From the NCBI RefSeq assembly GCF_021502655.1, contig NZ_JAKFFT010000002.1:372001-436000 (forward strand): 64,000 bases of DNA. Direction: 5' to 3'. Position numbers and translations under genes: made by a program. This document shows, in pieces, positions 1-9,166 of this stretch. How positions within the stretch are numbered: position 1 is the stretch's first letter; every line of letters starts with the position of its first letter. The stretch is from Dyadobacter sp. CY347. GTDB taxonomy: Bacteria; Bacteroidota; Bacteroidia; Cytophagales; Spirosomataceae. Under the pieces are notes generated by a model. The model saw nothing but the letters and a program-made list of their open reading frames with translations, ran no database searches and was not told the origin of the DNA.

Positions 1-392
1 AGGATCATTTTCTGACCGTTCACATCAACTTCTTTCATCAGGTTCCTTTCCAGAACCGGACGAGATTTTACGAAATAGAAGAAGTTTTCGCCGGTGAAGA
101 TGTTCGCATCGGGTGCATTTCCCAGTCCCAATAACCCAGCCATATCGCCAAAACCTGACGATTGCTGACCTGTTCCAAGGTTAAAAACAACCTCAGCCTC
201 GTACATATTTGGTTTATCAATGAACGTGTCCAGACCATATCCAATCCCAAAACCAAGGATAGGCAATAGCACCAGCATTTTCCAGTTACGGATAAGTGCC
301 GTTTTAACAACCAGAACCTTTTCGATAACCTCTTTCGGGGTCAACTCATCTTCTGGCACTTCTTGTTGCGGATGTAGCGTCGTTGTTGACAT
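1..392 (-). CDS. Wzz-like polysaccharide chain-length determinant protein (partial, N-terminal part)
   Basis: Reading leftward from an ATG at 392, 130 codons are present before the window edge, so the C-terminal part is missing. After a charged N-terminal stretch rich in Glu there is one membrane helix at about residues 38-54. A periplasmic segment with a Gly-rich part follows (about 72-95). This layout fits the N-terminus of Wzz/chain-length-determinant (polysaccharide co-polymerase) proteins, which set glycan length during capsule or exopolysaccharide export from the inner membrane. The start ATG overlaps the stop of the upstream SLBB export gene by one base (TAATG), so the two are probably translationally coupled. 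The family call rests on topology, wording of the N-terminus and context; the catalytic or coiled-coil region is not visible. Confidence 0.72.
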   Translation of the reverse strand, partial: MSTTTLHPQQEVPEDELTPKEVIEKVLVVKTALIRNWKMLVLLPILGFGIGYGLDTFIDKPNMYEAEVVFNLGTGQQSSGFGDMAGLLGLGNAPDANIFTGENFFYFVKSRPVLERNLMKEVDVNGQKMI

Positions 393-2932
393 TAGTTGAT
401 TGATCGGAAAGCGAGTACTGCTAAAATTAAACTCATTACGGAACCCAAAATTCCTGTTGCGGTCTGAAGTGCCTGCTGCGGATTCAATGCAGGGGCAGCT
501 CTCAGGGGAACGAAAATTTCGGAGCCAGGTTCAACTTTCGGGTATACGTTGAAAAACAGGAATCTCCTTGTTCTATCAACATTTCCGTTTGGATATTTGA
601 TATAAGAGCTTTTTTTCAATGACTGCGTTGTGAATCCGCCGGATTGTGAAATGTAATCAGAGAATGCCATTCCCTTGCCATATTTAACCGTTGTCGGATA
701 AAGCACAGCGCCGTTAACCTGGACTGTTTCCAGTCGTTTCGGAATGCGGATAATGTCACCTTCCTGAACGATAAGATCCTCAAATGAACCAGGGCTTTTC
801 AGGATGTTTTTCAATTTAATCCCGATCGACTCTTCTTTTACGTTTGGAACATCACCAATGATTGTTCCTGATTTAATGCTCTTTTCAGTTTGTTCCGCCT
901 GATCAAAGTCAGTAGGTTCATCAAGCTCTCTTACCAATGTTCTTCTCAGTAATGTTGCTCCTTCAGGATAAGCCAGTTCGGTTAAACCACCAGCTCTTTT
1001 GATCACATCACTGATCTTATCATTTTTGTTAACAATCGTATAAGGACCGGCGATAAGCACTTCCCCTTCCACAAACACACTTTGTTGCTCCACGTAGTTC
1101 GGCGATTTGCGAACAGTAACCTGGTCGAATGGCATCAATGTGAAATTGCTTCCTTTGCTGTTCAGCGACAGATCACGGTCAACATCAAATTTGAAAACCT
1201 CTGATATTTGTGCGTTTGCAGCACCTGCAATGCTATTTCTTTTTCTTCTGATTACTTCGATTTCCGATGTGTAAGCAGATTCTTTAAGTCCACCAGCCTG
1301 AACCAGAAGATCTTCGAGGGTCATATTCACCGTATAAGGGAATTTACCTTCGTTTTCACCAATCTTGGTGTTGTTGACTTCGCCGTTCACACTTACGTAA
1401 GCTTGTTCGGCCATATCAAATTTAGAGGGGACAATGACCCTGTCGAGCCTGGTCAGGATCAGGTCCGGGGTAACATTGTTTAAAATATCTGTATAGTTGA
1501 TAGAAATGCTTTCCAAAACCAGGTCCTGGCGTGTTCTCAAAACGCTTACACGTCCTACGAACGCATCTTCGCGCAGGCCTTGCGCATTTTCAATCAATTG
1601 CTTCAATGACGGGCTGTTGTCCAAAGCATAATCTCCCGGACGCATCACAGCGCCTTCCACTGTTACAATGTTTTCAAAGCGGTCTAAAACAGTTTCAACA
1701 TTAACAGAGTCACCTGTTACGATTTCAAAAGAGTCATAATTCGTTTCTGCAACGTCCAGGATCTTACGTTCCTTCGAAGTAATCCTTTGCACTTTAAGTC
1801 TTGCCCGGTATGCTTTGTCATTGAAGCCACCCGAATAACGAAGCATATCACCTAATTTCTCTTCCGGTTTAAGCTCGTAAATCCCGGGACGTTTAACCAT
1901 TCCCGCTATTTCAGCCCTTTTCAGATAGTAACCAACAACAACATTATCGTTGTCCTGAACCCTGATATCACCGTCGATTTTACCATTAACAAGGTAATCG
2001 TAGATGTCAATATGCGATACAACTTTCCCAGCCCGCACTACACGAACATCACGGAAAGATCCAATTTCGTTAGGCCCGCCAGCTTGGTAAAGCGCATTAA
2101 ATGCAGACGATAATGAGGACACCTGATAGGTTCCGGGATTGATCACTTCTCCTGTTACAAAGACCTTTACCGTGCGTACATCACCCAGGGTTACCATCAG
2201 TTTGGTACGCGCAGTTTCGCCTCCGCTGCCGATCAGGCCGGGTGTGAACTTCGAAAACTTGTCAATCAATATCTTACGGACTTCTTCTATTGTACGTCCG
2301 GCTACATACACATTACCCACCCGAAGCAGCGAAATGAAGCCGTCTTTTGTAACGGTGACCTCGTAAGTGCTTTCTGCGTAGTTATAGATGAAGATTTTAA
2401 GCTCATCACCAGGGCCAACAATGTAGTTGGTAGGCGTTGCAACCTGCAAATTTGGAATAGGATCAAGACTTTTATTTGCAAAAAGAGAATATCCGTAGAT
2501 TTTTTGGCGAAATGCCTCTTTTTCCTGTTCAGCGGGTGAAAGCTGAGCAGATGTCGTGTCATTTACCTTGCTCTGATCACCCTGATCGGCGTTCTGACCA
2601 TTCTGGTCACCAAGAACTTTTCCCTTGTTATCGCGTTGAATATCAGCTTTTTGCTGGTTCGCTTGCTGCTGTTGCTGCTGTTGTTGCTGAACATTAGCGC
2701 CCTGCTGATTCCCTTGCTGGTTTGTGGTGCTGCCTGGATTCGCTGCGTTACCAGTATTACCAGTTGTTCCCCTTGGCGCTCCTGATGTGCTGCCGCTTTG
2801 AGGTACACCGCTTGTGGGAGCCGTAGGGAAGGATTGTGGGATTACCTGGGACAGGGATGGTAAGGAAATGAATAAACAGAGGAGATAAGGAAGTATACTT
2901 TTATAACTTTTTGCCAATTTGAATCTGTTCAT
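392..2932 (-). CDS. SLBB-domain polysaccharide export protein (Wza-like outer membrane protein)
   Basis: Probable outer-membrane or periplasm-spanning export channel component for capsule or exopolysaccharide. The 846-aa protein starts at the ATG at 2932, where a good signal peptide follows (residues 1-29). An in-frame ATG at 3049 would put 39 extra residues before it. A low-complexity Gly/Ser/Asn/Gln region follows (about 30-125) and includes a run of nine Gln. A polysaccharide-export domain comes next (about 155-240, with a VGPGDEL motif), then about six soluble-ligand-binding beta-grasp (SLBB) repeats, each marked by a V.G.V..PG.Y pattern and an AGG turn. The C-terminus is one hydrophobic helix (about 820-842), as in Wza. 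Wza itself has far fewer SLBB repeats and is about 380 aa, so this is the long Bacteroidetes form. It lies just upstream of and is coupled to the Wzz-like gene. Confidence 0.88.
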   Translation of the reverse strand: MNRFKLAKSYKSILPYLLCLFISLPSLSQVIPQSFPTAPTSGVPQSGSTSGAPRGTTGNTGNAANPGSTTNQQGNQQGANVQQQQQQQQQANQQKADIQRDNKGKVLGDQNGQNADQGDQSKVNDTTSAQLSPAEQEKEAFRQKIYGYSLFANKSLDPIPNLQVATPTNYIVGPGDELKIFIYNYAESTYEVTVTKDGFISLLRVGNVYVAGRTIEEVRKILIDKFSKFTPGLIGSGGETARTKLMVTLGDVRTVKVFVTGEVINPGTYQVSSLSSAFNALYQAGGPNEIGSFRDVRVVRAGKVVSHIDIYDYLVNGKIDGDIRVQDNDNVVVGYYLKRAEIAGMVKRPGIYELKPEEKLGDMLRYSGGFNDKAYRARLKVQRITSKERKILDVAETNYDSFEIVTGDSVNVETVLDRFENIVTVEGAVMRPGDYALDNSPSLKQLIENAQGLREDAFVGRVSVLRTRQDLVLESISINYTDILNNVTPDLILTRLDRVIVPSKFDMAEQAYVSVNGEVNNTKIGENEGKFPYTVNMTLEDLLVQAGGLKESAYTSEIEVIRRKRNSIAGAANAQISEVFKFDVDRDLSLNSKGSNFTLMPFDQVTVRKSPNYVEQQSVFVEGEVLIAGPYTIVNKNDKISDVIKRAGGLTELAYPEGATLLRRTLVRELDEPTDFDQAEQTEKSIKSGTIIGDVPNVKEESIGIKLKNILKSPGSFEDLIVQEGDIIRIPKRLETVQVNGAVLYPTTVKYGKGMAFSDYISQSGGFTTQSLKKSSYIKYPNGNVDRTRRFLFFNVYPKVEPGSEIFVPLRAAPALNPQQALQTATGILGSVMSLILAVLAFRSIN

Positions 2933-3046
2933 ATGAAGTAATATTGTACTATTGAAATGCCTGCAATTCATTAAAACTATGTATAAGACTAGTGTTTCTG
3001 AATTTTGGATATGAGCATACTTAATATTTGCACGTGTATAACATGG

Positions 3047-3053
3047 CAAAGTA
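3047..3053 (-). promoter_or_regulatory. Possible -7 box for the SLBB export gene
   Basis: On the minus strand this reads TACTTTG, resembling the Bacteroidetes -7 consensus TAnnTTTG with one base fewer between TA and TTTG. It would give a leader of about 105 nt before the ATG at 2932. No clear -33 TTG is seen at the usual distance, so this is only a candidate. Confidence 0.2.
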
Positions 3054-3201
3054 AATTAGATTTTTCCTATTTTTAAAGAATTTCTATTAATCGTGCCCAA
3101 GCTATTTTCGTGTAAAGTTATAACAGGGTAACGACAAATGTCTTAAATTATTAAAATACAATATTTAAAATCAACAATAGCCTCCAAAGGGATCATAATT
3201 T

Positions 3202-5073
3202 ATGGAAAGTACCAACGTGCAGTATGATGAGGATAGTATAAGGTCACTCGATTGGAAAGAACATATCAGGTTAAGGCCAGGGATGTATATTGGCAAGTTA
3301 GGCGACGGGTCTTCGGTGGACGACGGGATCTATGTTTTAGTAAAAGAAATCGTCGATAATTCCATCGACGAACATATGATGGGCAACGGAAAAACCATAG
3401 AAATCAAGATTTCCGAGCATCGCGTTGAGGTAAGGGATTATGGTCGTGGAATTCCGCTTGGAAAGGTTGTAGACTGCGTTTCCAAGATCAATACAGGTGG
3501 AAAATATGATTCCGGCGCGTTTCAGAAATCGGTGGGTTTGAATGGGGTAGGGACAAAAGCAGTCAATGCACTTTCGCAATATTTCAAGGTTCAGTCGTTC
3601 CGGGATGGGAAGAGTAAGAATGCAGAATTTGCGCAAGGCGCGCTTGTGAACGAATCGAAAGAAATCCAGACAAATCAGCGCAACGGGACACACATTGCTT
3701 TCGAGCCGGACGGGGTGATTTTTAAGAACTTTCGTTACATTCCTCAGTATCTGGATAATATGATCTGGAATTACTGCTATTTGAATGCGGGCCTCACCAT
3801 CAATTTCAACGGACAAAAATACATTTCGCAAAATGGCCTGCTGGACCTGCTGCAAAGCAAATCGGATGCGGAGTCGCTGCGTTATTCCATTATACATTTA
3901 AAGGGAGAGGACATTGAATTTGCTATGACCCACGGCAATCAATACGGGGAAGAGTACTATTCTTTTGTCAACGGGCAGTACACAACGCAAGGCGGAACAC
4001 ACCTGGCGGCTTTTCGGGAAGCTATTGTAAAGGCGGTCAGGGAGCATTTTAATAAGGATTACGCGCCGGAAGACATTCGTTCGTCTATCATTGCCGCAGT
4101 TGCCATCCGGGTGCAGGAGCCAGTTTTTGAGTCTCAAACCAAAACCAAATTAGGCTCAAATACCATCACACCGGACCCGAACAGCACCACGGTGCGCACG
4201 TTCGTCAATGATTTTGTAAAAGAAAGACTGGACAATTACTTGCATATGCACCCGGAAGCAAGGGATGCATTGAAAAAACGGATCGAACAATCTGAGCGGG
4301 AGCGGAAAGAGCTGGCGGGCATTAAAAAGCTGGCCAATGACCGTGCAAAGAAGGCCAATTTGCATAATAAGAAGCTGAGAGACTGCCGTTTGCATTTGAC
4401 AGACCTTAAAAACGAATTCCGTTATGAAAGTACATTGTTCATCACGGAAGGGGATTCCGCCAGCGGTTCGATCACGAAATCGAGGAACATTCAAACGCAG
4501 GCTGTTTTCAGTTTGAGGGGTAAACCATTGAATTGCTTTGGCCTGACTAAAAAAATCGTTTACGAAAACGAGGAATTTAACCTGCTACAACACGCATTGG
4601 ACATTGAAAACGGGGTCGAAAACCTACGTTTCAACAGGATCGTGATCGCAACAGATGCGGACGTGGATGGCATGCACATTCGTCTCCTGCTGATGACCTT
4701 TTTCCTTCAATTTTTCCCGGATCTGGTTCGTAACGGGCACCTTTTTGTATTGGAAACACCGCTTTTCAGGGTTAGGAATAAAAAAGAGACCATTTACTGT
4801 TACAGCGAAGAAGAAAAGCAGAATGCCGTGAATAAGCTGGGCAGCAAACCGGAGATTACCCGCTTCAAGGGACTGGGTGAAATATCGCCTGACGAGTTTG
4901 GCAAATTCATTGGCGAAGACATGCGTGTTGAGCCCGTTATCCTGCAAAAGGAAACTTCGATTCAGAAATTATTAAGCTATTTCATGGGTAAAAACACCCC
5001 TGAACGCCAGCGTTTTATCATTGATAACCTTAAAACCGAAAAGAACATCGAAGAGCTGGCACTCGCAGTGTAG
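3202..5073 (+). CDS. parE: DNA topoisomerase IV subunit B (ParE)
   Basis: ATPase subunit of topoisomerase IV, which decatenates daughter chromosomes together with ParC. The 623-aa protein has the GHKL ATPase fold: the Glu49/Asn53 region (EIVDN), the DYGRGIP box at 79-85 and the ATP lid GLNGVGTKA at 112-120. A transducer domain follows. The TOPRIM domain has EGDSA starting at Glu416 and the metal-binding DADVDG at Asp485/487/489. The length, and the lack of the large insertion seen in many GyrB proteins, fit ParE; the N-terminal wording is that of Bacteroidetes ParE. No parC/gyrA partner is in the window. The intergenic gap of 269 bp to the divergent SLBB gene must hold its promoter. GyrB is the only serious alternative. 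Confidence 0.93.
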   Translation: MESTNVQYDEDSIRSLDWKEHIRLRPGMYIGKLGDGSSVDDGIYVLVKEIVDNSIDEHMMGNGKTIEIKISEHRVEVRDYGRGIPLGKVVDCVSKINTGGKYDSGAFQKSVGLNGVGTKAVNALSQYFKVQSFRDGKSKNAEFAQGALVNESKEIQTNQRNGTHIAFEPDGVIFKNFRYIPQYLDNMIWNYCYLNAGLTINFNGQKYISQNGLLDLLQSKSDAESLRYSIIHLKGEDIEFAMTHGNQYGEEYYSFVNGQYTTQGGTHLAAFREAIVKAVREHFNKDYAPEDIRSSIIAAVAIRVQEPVFESQTKTKLGSNTITPDPNSTTVRTFVNDFVKERLDNYLHMHPEARDALKKRIEQSERERKELAGIKKLANDRAKKANLHNKKLRDCRLHLTDLKNEFRYESTLFITEGDSASGSITKSRNIQTQAVFSLRGKPLNCFGLTKKIVYENEEFNLLQHALDIENGVENLRFNRIVIATDADVDGMHIRLLLMTFFLQFFPDLVRNGHLFVLETPLFRVRNKKETIYCYSEEEKQNAVNKLGSKPEITRFKGLGEISPDEFGKFIGEDMRVEPVILQKETSIQKLLSYFMGKNTPERQRFIIDNLKTEKNIEELALAV

Positions 5074-5086
5074 GCGTCTCTTTATT

Positions 5087-5094
5087 TATCTTTG
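5087..5094 (+). promoter_or_regulatory. Possible -7 box (TATCTTTG) upstream of pheA
   Basis: TATCTTTG matches TAnnTTTG fully and lies about 80 bp upstream of the pheA start. It suggests pheA has its own promoter rather than depending on read-through from parE. No convincing -33 TTG is found 19-21 bp upstream. Confidence 0.3.
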
Positions 5095-5172
5095 AGAACA
5101 TAAAAGTAATATTTGGAGGGTCGGGTCTTTGAATTCTGACTCGACCTTCCGATACATATTAATCACGATTTA

Positions 5173-6246
5173 GTGGAATTACAAGACCTAAGAAACAGAA
5201 TAGACACGCTTGATGATCAGCTGCTTAGCATTTTGAATGAGCGTATGGAGCTCGTCAAAAAAGTAGGTGACCTGAAACGTTCGTCCCAATCCATCATTTA
5301 CCGTCCGGAACGGGAAAAGCAGATTCTGGACCGCCTTGAAAAACGCAACGACGGCCTGCTTACCCGGCAAGCGATCGATGCCATTTTTTTTGAGATCTTC
5401 GCCGTTTCCCGTAACCTGGAACTGCCGGAAAGAGTGGCTTACCTGGGACCGGAAGGCAGTTTTACGCATCAGGCAGCCGAAGGGCGTTTTGGTGGAATGA
5501 GCGAATATCTGGTGTTGCCTACCATTCATTCTGTTTTTGAAAGTGTCGAAACGGGACGGGCCAAATTCGGGGTCGTGCCTATCGAAAATAACCAGGAGGG
5601 AATTGTCATTGAGACCGTTGATTTTCTGCGCGAAAAAAACCTTTCCATTGTGGCCGAAGTGCTGTTACAGGTACATTTCACATTCGCATCGCAGTCCGAT
5701 TCGCTGAAAAATATCAGGCGCATTTATTCCAAAGACATTGCTTTCCGGCAATGCGGGAAGTTTATCAGCGAATATCTGGAAGGAATGGATATTGAATTGA
5801 TCCCGGTCGAATCGACTTCCAAAGCGGCAAAAATGGCTGCGCAGGAAGAAGATGCCGCAGCGATCTGTTCATCAATCTCCGCCAGGCTCTTCGGCGTTCC
5901 GATCCTTTATGATAACATTGAAGACAGCGACCAGAACCGGACCCGGTTTTTAATTTTGGCCAAAGATTTTGTAAATATTAAAAGTGATGATGATAAAACG
6001 ACCATCATTGCCAATCTGCCCAACACAAACCGACCGGGTGTTTTATACGAGTTTTTGAAAGACTTTAACGACCGCGGAATTAACCTGACCAAGATCGAAA
6101 GCCGTCCGTTAAGAGGAACCTCCACATTCAGGGCGTGGTTCCTAGTGGAGTTCCTGGGACACGTCGACGATCCACCGGTGCAGGAAGTGATGCATAAATA
6201 CGGGTCGCACCTGAAATGGCTGGGAAGCTATATCAGAGTTTCATAA
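5173..6246 (+). CDS. pheA: Bifunctional chorismate mutase / prephenate dehydratase (P-protein)
   Basis: Converts chorismate to prephenate and then to phenylpyruvate in phenylalanine biosynthesis, in the cytoplasm. The 357-aa protein has three parts. An AroQ-type chorismate mutase helix bundle covers residues 1-85 (LRNRID, ERMELVKKVG and the YRPERE motif). The prephenate dehydratase domain covers about 90-275 (YLGPEGSFTH, PIENN.EG and the catalytic TRF motif). The C-terminal ACT domain (about 280-357) has RPGVLYEF and ESRP motifs, which bind phenylalanine for feedback inhibition. The start is a GTG at 5173; no ATG lies at a better place, and the chorismate mutase helix begins right away. The gene ends just before a strong palindromic terminator. 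Confidence 0.95.
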   Translation: MELQDLRNRIDTLDDQLLSILNERMELVKKVGDLKRSSQSIIYRPEREKQILDRLEKRNDGLLTRQAIDAIFFEIFAVSRNLELPERVAYLGPEGSFTHQAAEGRFGGMSEYLVLPTIHSVFESVETGRAKFGVVPIENNQEGIVIETVDFLREKNLSIVAEVLLQVHFTFASQSDSLKNIRRIYSKDIAFRQCGKFISEYLEGMDIELIPVESTSKAAKMAAQEEDAAAICSSISARLFGVPILYDNIEDSDQNRTRFLILAKDFVNIKSDDDKTTIIANLPNTNRPGVLYEFLKDFNDRGINLTKIESRPLRGTSTFRAWFLVEFLGHVDDPPVQEVMHKYGSHLKWLGSYIRVS

Positions 6247-6250
6247 CCAA

Positions 6251-6300
6251 AAAAACAAACAATTGCCGGGGGCTTAAGCCCCCGGCAATTGTTTGTTTTT
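6251..6300. terminator. Perfect 50-bp palindrome, bidirectional terminator between pheA and the 720-aa gene
   Basis: The two 25-base halves are exactly complementary (centre CTTAAG at 6273-6278). The stem has a GC-rich core of GCCGGGGGC and A/T-rich outer ends that provide a U-tract on either strand. It lies between the stops of two convergent genes (6246 and 6304), so it should end transcription from both sides. Confidence 0.92.
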
Positions 6301-6303
6301 GTT

Positions 6304-8466
6304 TTATTTTAATGTCCCTCTGTAAAGCGAAGGCCAGTTTCCATACAGCTCAATATTAGTTTCGGAGCCATCCGGCAGCTTCACTTTTACCATGCGGCTG
6401 GCAGTAGGAGATTGAAACGAATCGACACCCAGAACAACGATCTGATTTCCTTTTACGATGGAAGTTATAAATGGCTCTTTTCTGTCAATGGCCAGTAGAA
6501 CCTGTTCTTTCTTAGGCTCGACCCAATTTCCATTCAGCTGAAAAGCGAGATCCTGGGTTTTACCGCCTACAATAACATCTTCCACCTGCTTTGCCATCCA
6601 GTTTCCGAGGGAATAAAACTCAGTAGGATAATCCCAATAGTAAGCAGCATCGCCATCACGGGGTTTTTTCCCGATTTCCGTGACGGGAGTTTTACCATTG
6701 GCCGGATACCATTCAAATCCCCAGGGCGAAGCATCTCCTCCCACTTTATATCCATTTGGATCATTACCGCTCGGGCCGCTGTCGTGCCATAAATAGTAAC
6801 CGTCAAAAAGGATCAGCGAAAAAAGCGACATGCTCAATGCCTGGCTTGCTGGCATCGTTTCAAGTTGGTTCATTACCAATTCACCTTTGGGCTCCGTCAA
6901 TTGGAAGTTCCAGGGGACAATCGGGTCATGGTGGAGCGGCATGTAGCGGTTCCAACCGTAAAAGATAAATTTATTGTCCTTCTGATAAGGGATAAGCTTG
7001 TTGATCCGCAATGAATGTATCGCTGATAACAGCACAAAATTGTTCGGCGTGTTTCCTGTCTCATCTTTTGCGAACATTGGTTTTGGATAAACGTCAATGG
7101 GTGTAGCATTGAAGATATTATGGAAACTTTCACCGTTTGGCAGGGGCTCGAAGTTTGAATTGTTAGGCTTCGGATCATTGTAATCGCCCATCAGCTCTTT
7201 CGGACTTTTTCCGCCCATGGTGTTGATATGCGGATTGGTGTAAGCGCCGCCGCCCCAGTAATCCAGTAAATACATGTTGGGATTACGTTCACGGATCGCT
7301 TTGGCCAGCCATATAAGCCGTTGTTTTACTTCCGGCAGATAATGTTGGTTCCAAAATTCAAAATCCAGCGCATAGAGGCCGAAACTCGGGACACCCGCGT
7401 AGACTTCCACATCTGTTTTGGATAAAGTGGAAAACCATTTTTCATCACGATCGGCAAAATAATTCGGTGTAACAGTATAATGCATCCGCTGAGGAGGCGT
7501 GTTCTTGCCGCCGTAAAGAAAAGTGATGCCGCGTTTGAAATAATTTTCGTCAGGAACATAATTATTCAGACGATACTGGCTCACCAATTTCCCCTTAATA
7601 GGCTCAAATTCAGGGAATTTTGTATCAAAGTCAACATTCATTGTCCGGGAAGGTGAGAACCATTCCGGAATCTCTACACGCGTTAGTCTGGTATCTTCTT
7701 TCAGATTTGATTTGCCCGAAATCCATATATTTTGTTGCCTTAATGACCGGTTTCGCATCTTGTTCCACCAGTCATTATACGGCGCATCAATCCAGCGTGC
7801 AGTGATCGAGTACAAATATCCGGGCTTTACTTCAATCCCATTTTCCAGGCCTTTCACTTCAATGCCGTCGATCATAATCACTTTCGTGCGGCCGTCTTCA
7901 TAATTGCCAAAGTCTTTCAACAGAATTTTTCCATTGGCAACAACCGGGCGCACATCCAGCCAATTGTCCTGACTTCCACGCCGGATCCAGTTATTCGCGT
8001 CCAGGATCTCCACTTTTTTGGCTTTATCAAACTCGAAAGAAGCCGTAGTTTCACAGCCCGGCTGCCCCAGACTGATAATTTTAATGGTTGCCGGACCGGT
8101 TTCCAGATCAAGCTGCTGGATCGAAAGCCATATTCCCAGGCGGTGAGGCACTTCCTTGAATTGCCGAACCTTCCCTTTTTGTGTTATCTCAACATTGTAA
8201 GGAGAGAGCCCGCCCACATTGGCCGCAAGTTCAAACTGCATCTCGTTTCCGATCTGCTTGTAGCGCCTTATCACCAGGTCGCAGGCCGAAGAAGAGGAAT
8301 CGATTGTTTGGGCAACAGGATATGCTTCAACTTTCTGAGGGTAATCACGGCTGGTTGACGGGCCGAAGCGGTTCCAGAGCCAAAGGCCGGATCCCGTCAG
8401 AAAAACTAATATTGCGGTAATCCAGAAGAACGATGTTTTTGACAAAATGCTGTTGTTATTGGGCAC
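6304..8466 (-). CDS. Membrane-anchored protein of unknown function, possibly glycoside-hydrolase-like
   Basis: I do not recognise the family. The 720-aa protein starts with a short cytoplasmic stretch and one hydrophobic segment (about residues 12-31) without a lipobox or an obvious cleavage site, so it is probably a signal anchor with the rest in the periplasm. An N-terminal region of about 50-260 looks beta-rich, as in Ig-like or carbohydrate-binding folds. A central region (about 355-400) with LDFEFW, a run of helices and LLDYWGGG looks like strands of a TIM barrel. A second aromatic- and Asp-rich stretch near 555 (FDGYYLWHD) follows. The acidic residues at barrel-like strand ends make a glycosidase plausible but not shown. 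It converges on pheA; the beta-barrel gene is 36 bp upstream, so the two may be co-transcribed. Confidence 0.6.
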   Translation of the reverse strand: MPNNNSILSKTSFFWITAILVFLTGSGLWLWNRFGPSTSRDYPQKVEAYPVAQTIDSSSSACDLVIRRYKQIGNEMQFELAANVGGLSPYNVEITQKGKVRQFKEVPHRLGIWLSIQQLDLETGPATIKIISLGQPGCETTASFEFDKAKKVEILDANNWIRRGSQDNWLDVRPVVANGKILLKDFGNYEDGRTKVIMIDGIEVKGLENGIEVKPGYLYSITARWIDAPYNDWWNKMRNRSLRQQNIWISGKSNLKEDTRLTRVEIPEWFSPSRTMNVDFDTKFPEFEPIKGKLVSQYRLNNYVPDENYFKRGITFLYGGKNTPPQRMHYTVTPNYFADRDEKWFSTLSKTDVEVYAGVPSFGLYALDFEFWNQHYLPEVKQRLIWLAKAIRERNPNMYLLDYWGGGAYTNPHINTMGGKSPKELMGDYNDPKPNNSNFEPLPNGESFHNIFNATPIDVYPKPMFAKDETGNTPNNFVLLSAIHSLRINKLIPYQKDNKFIFYGWNRYMPLHHDPIVPWNFQLTEPKGELVMNQLETMPASQALSMSLFSLILFDGYYLWHDSGPSGNDPNGYKVGGDASPWGFEWYPANGKTPVTEIGKKPRDGDAAYYWDYPTEFYSLGNWMAKQVEDVIVGGKTQDLAFQLNGNWVEPKKEQVLLAIDRKEPFITSIVKGNQIVVLGVDSFQSPTASRMVKVKLPDGSETNIELYGNWPSLYRGTLK

Positions 8467-8502
8467 AGATTATTCAGGATTGATGAAAAGGATCGGGCAA
8501 AC

Positions 8503-9165
8503 TTACCACCACCGATAGAATAAACCAATTGACCCGTTCACAGAGGAAATCCCTTTATCAATATATTCATGCTTATAAGAAACGCCATCATACTTAACAC
8601 GAACGTCCACACCGAACGCTCCATCCCGTTTGAAAAGGAATTTTGAACCTACCCCAATGCCATATTTCGGCCGGACTTTCTGATCCTGAGACGCCAGATT
8701 CCCGTAAAACAAAGTATAATCCAGAATGCTCACACCGCCGCTTAACTGCACATAGGGCTGAATGCTGGATGTTCTGGGTAAAATGTGATAATTCCCGAAA
8801 ATTTCGACCGGATATTGTGAAACGGTGCGTGTCTGTACGGCTGAAAGTGCTTCGTCACCATTTTGATACAATGCTCTCGGAATCCGTTTTTCAAAATACG
8901 TAGACCCTATTTCGCCGCCGACAGAGATCGGTGAATTCCTTAAAACCCATTCAATGGAGATCGAATAGTTTTGAAAAGATGCCTTATCAATGTAATTGTT
9001 AGAGAATGATCCCAATGGCACTGCGCCCATGAGCCTGGCAGTGGCCAGGTAATGCGTGTAGCGTTCAAAAGGAGAGGGGAGTGTATAAAGCTTCGGCGCC
9101 GGTTCCTGCGCGTATGATGTAAGCGCACCCATGACGAAAAGGGCAATAATGATGATTTTCTTCAT
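8503..9165 (-). CDS. Outer-membrane beta-barrel protein, function unknown
   Basis: The 220-aa protein has a clear signal peptide (residues 1-19, cleavage after SYAQ). The rest is a series of alternating hydrophobic/aromatic strands with Gly-rich turns, and it ends in YRWW, an aromatic C-terminus typical of outer-membrane barrels. The size suggests eight strands, like the OmpA/OmpX-type porin family. It starts one base after the stop codon of the upstream DUF4136 lipoprotein, so the two form an operon and probably act together at the outer membrane. A ligand or transport role cannot be told from the sequence. Confidence 0.72.
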   Translation of the reverse strand: MKKIIIIALFVMGALTSYAQEPAPKLYTLPSPFERYTHYLATARLMGAVPLGSFSNNYIDKASFQNYSISIEWVLRNSPISVGGEIGSTYFEKRIPRALYQNGDEALSAVQTRTVSQYPVEIFGNYHILPRTSSIQPYVQLSGGVSILDYTLFYGNLASQDQKVRPKYGIGVGSKFLFKRDGAFGVDVRVKYDGVSYKHEYIDKGISSVNGSIGLFYRWW

Positions 9166-9166
9166 T

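Noticed and set aside
2302..2808. Short frames in the low-complexity part of the SLBB gene
   Set aside because: They come from the Gln/Asn/Gly-rich coding repeat in other frames.
3337..3897. 186-aa open frame opposite parE
   Set aside because: It is antisense to the conserved ATPase domain of parE and has no domain of its own.
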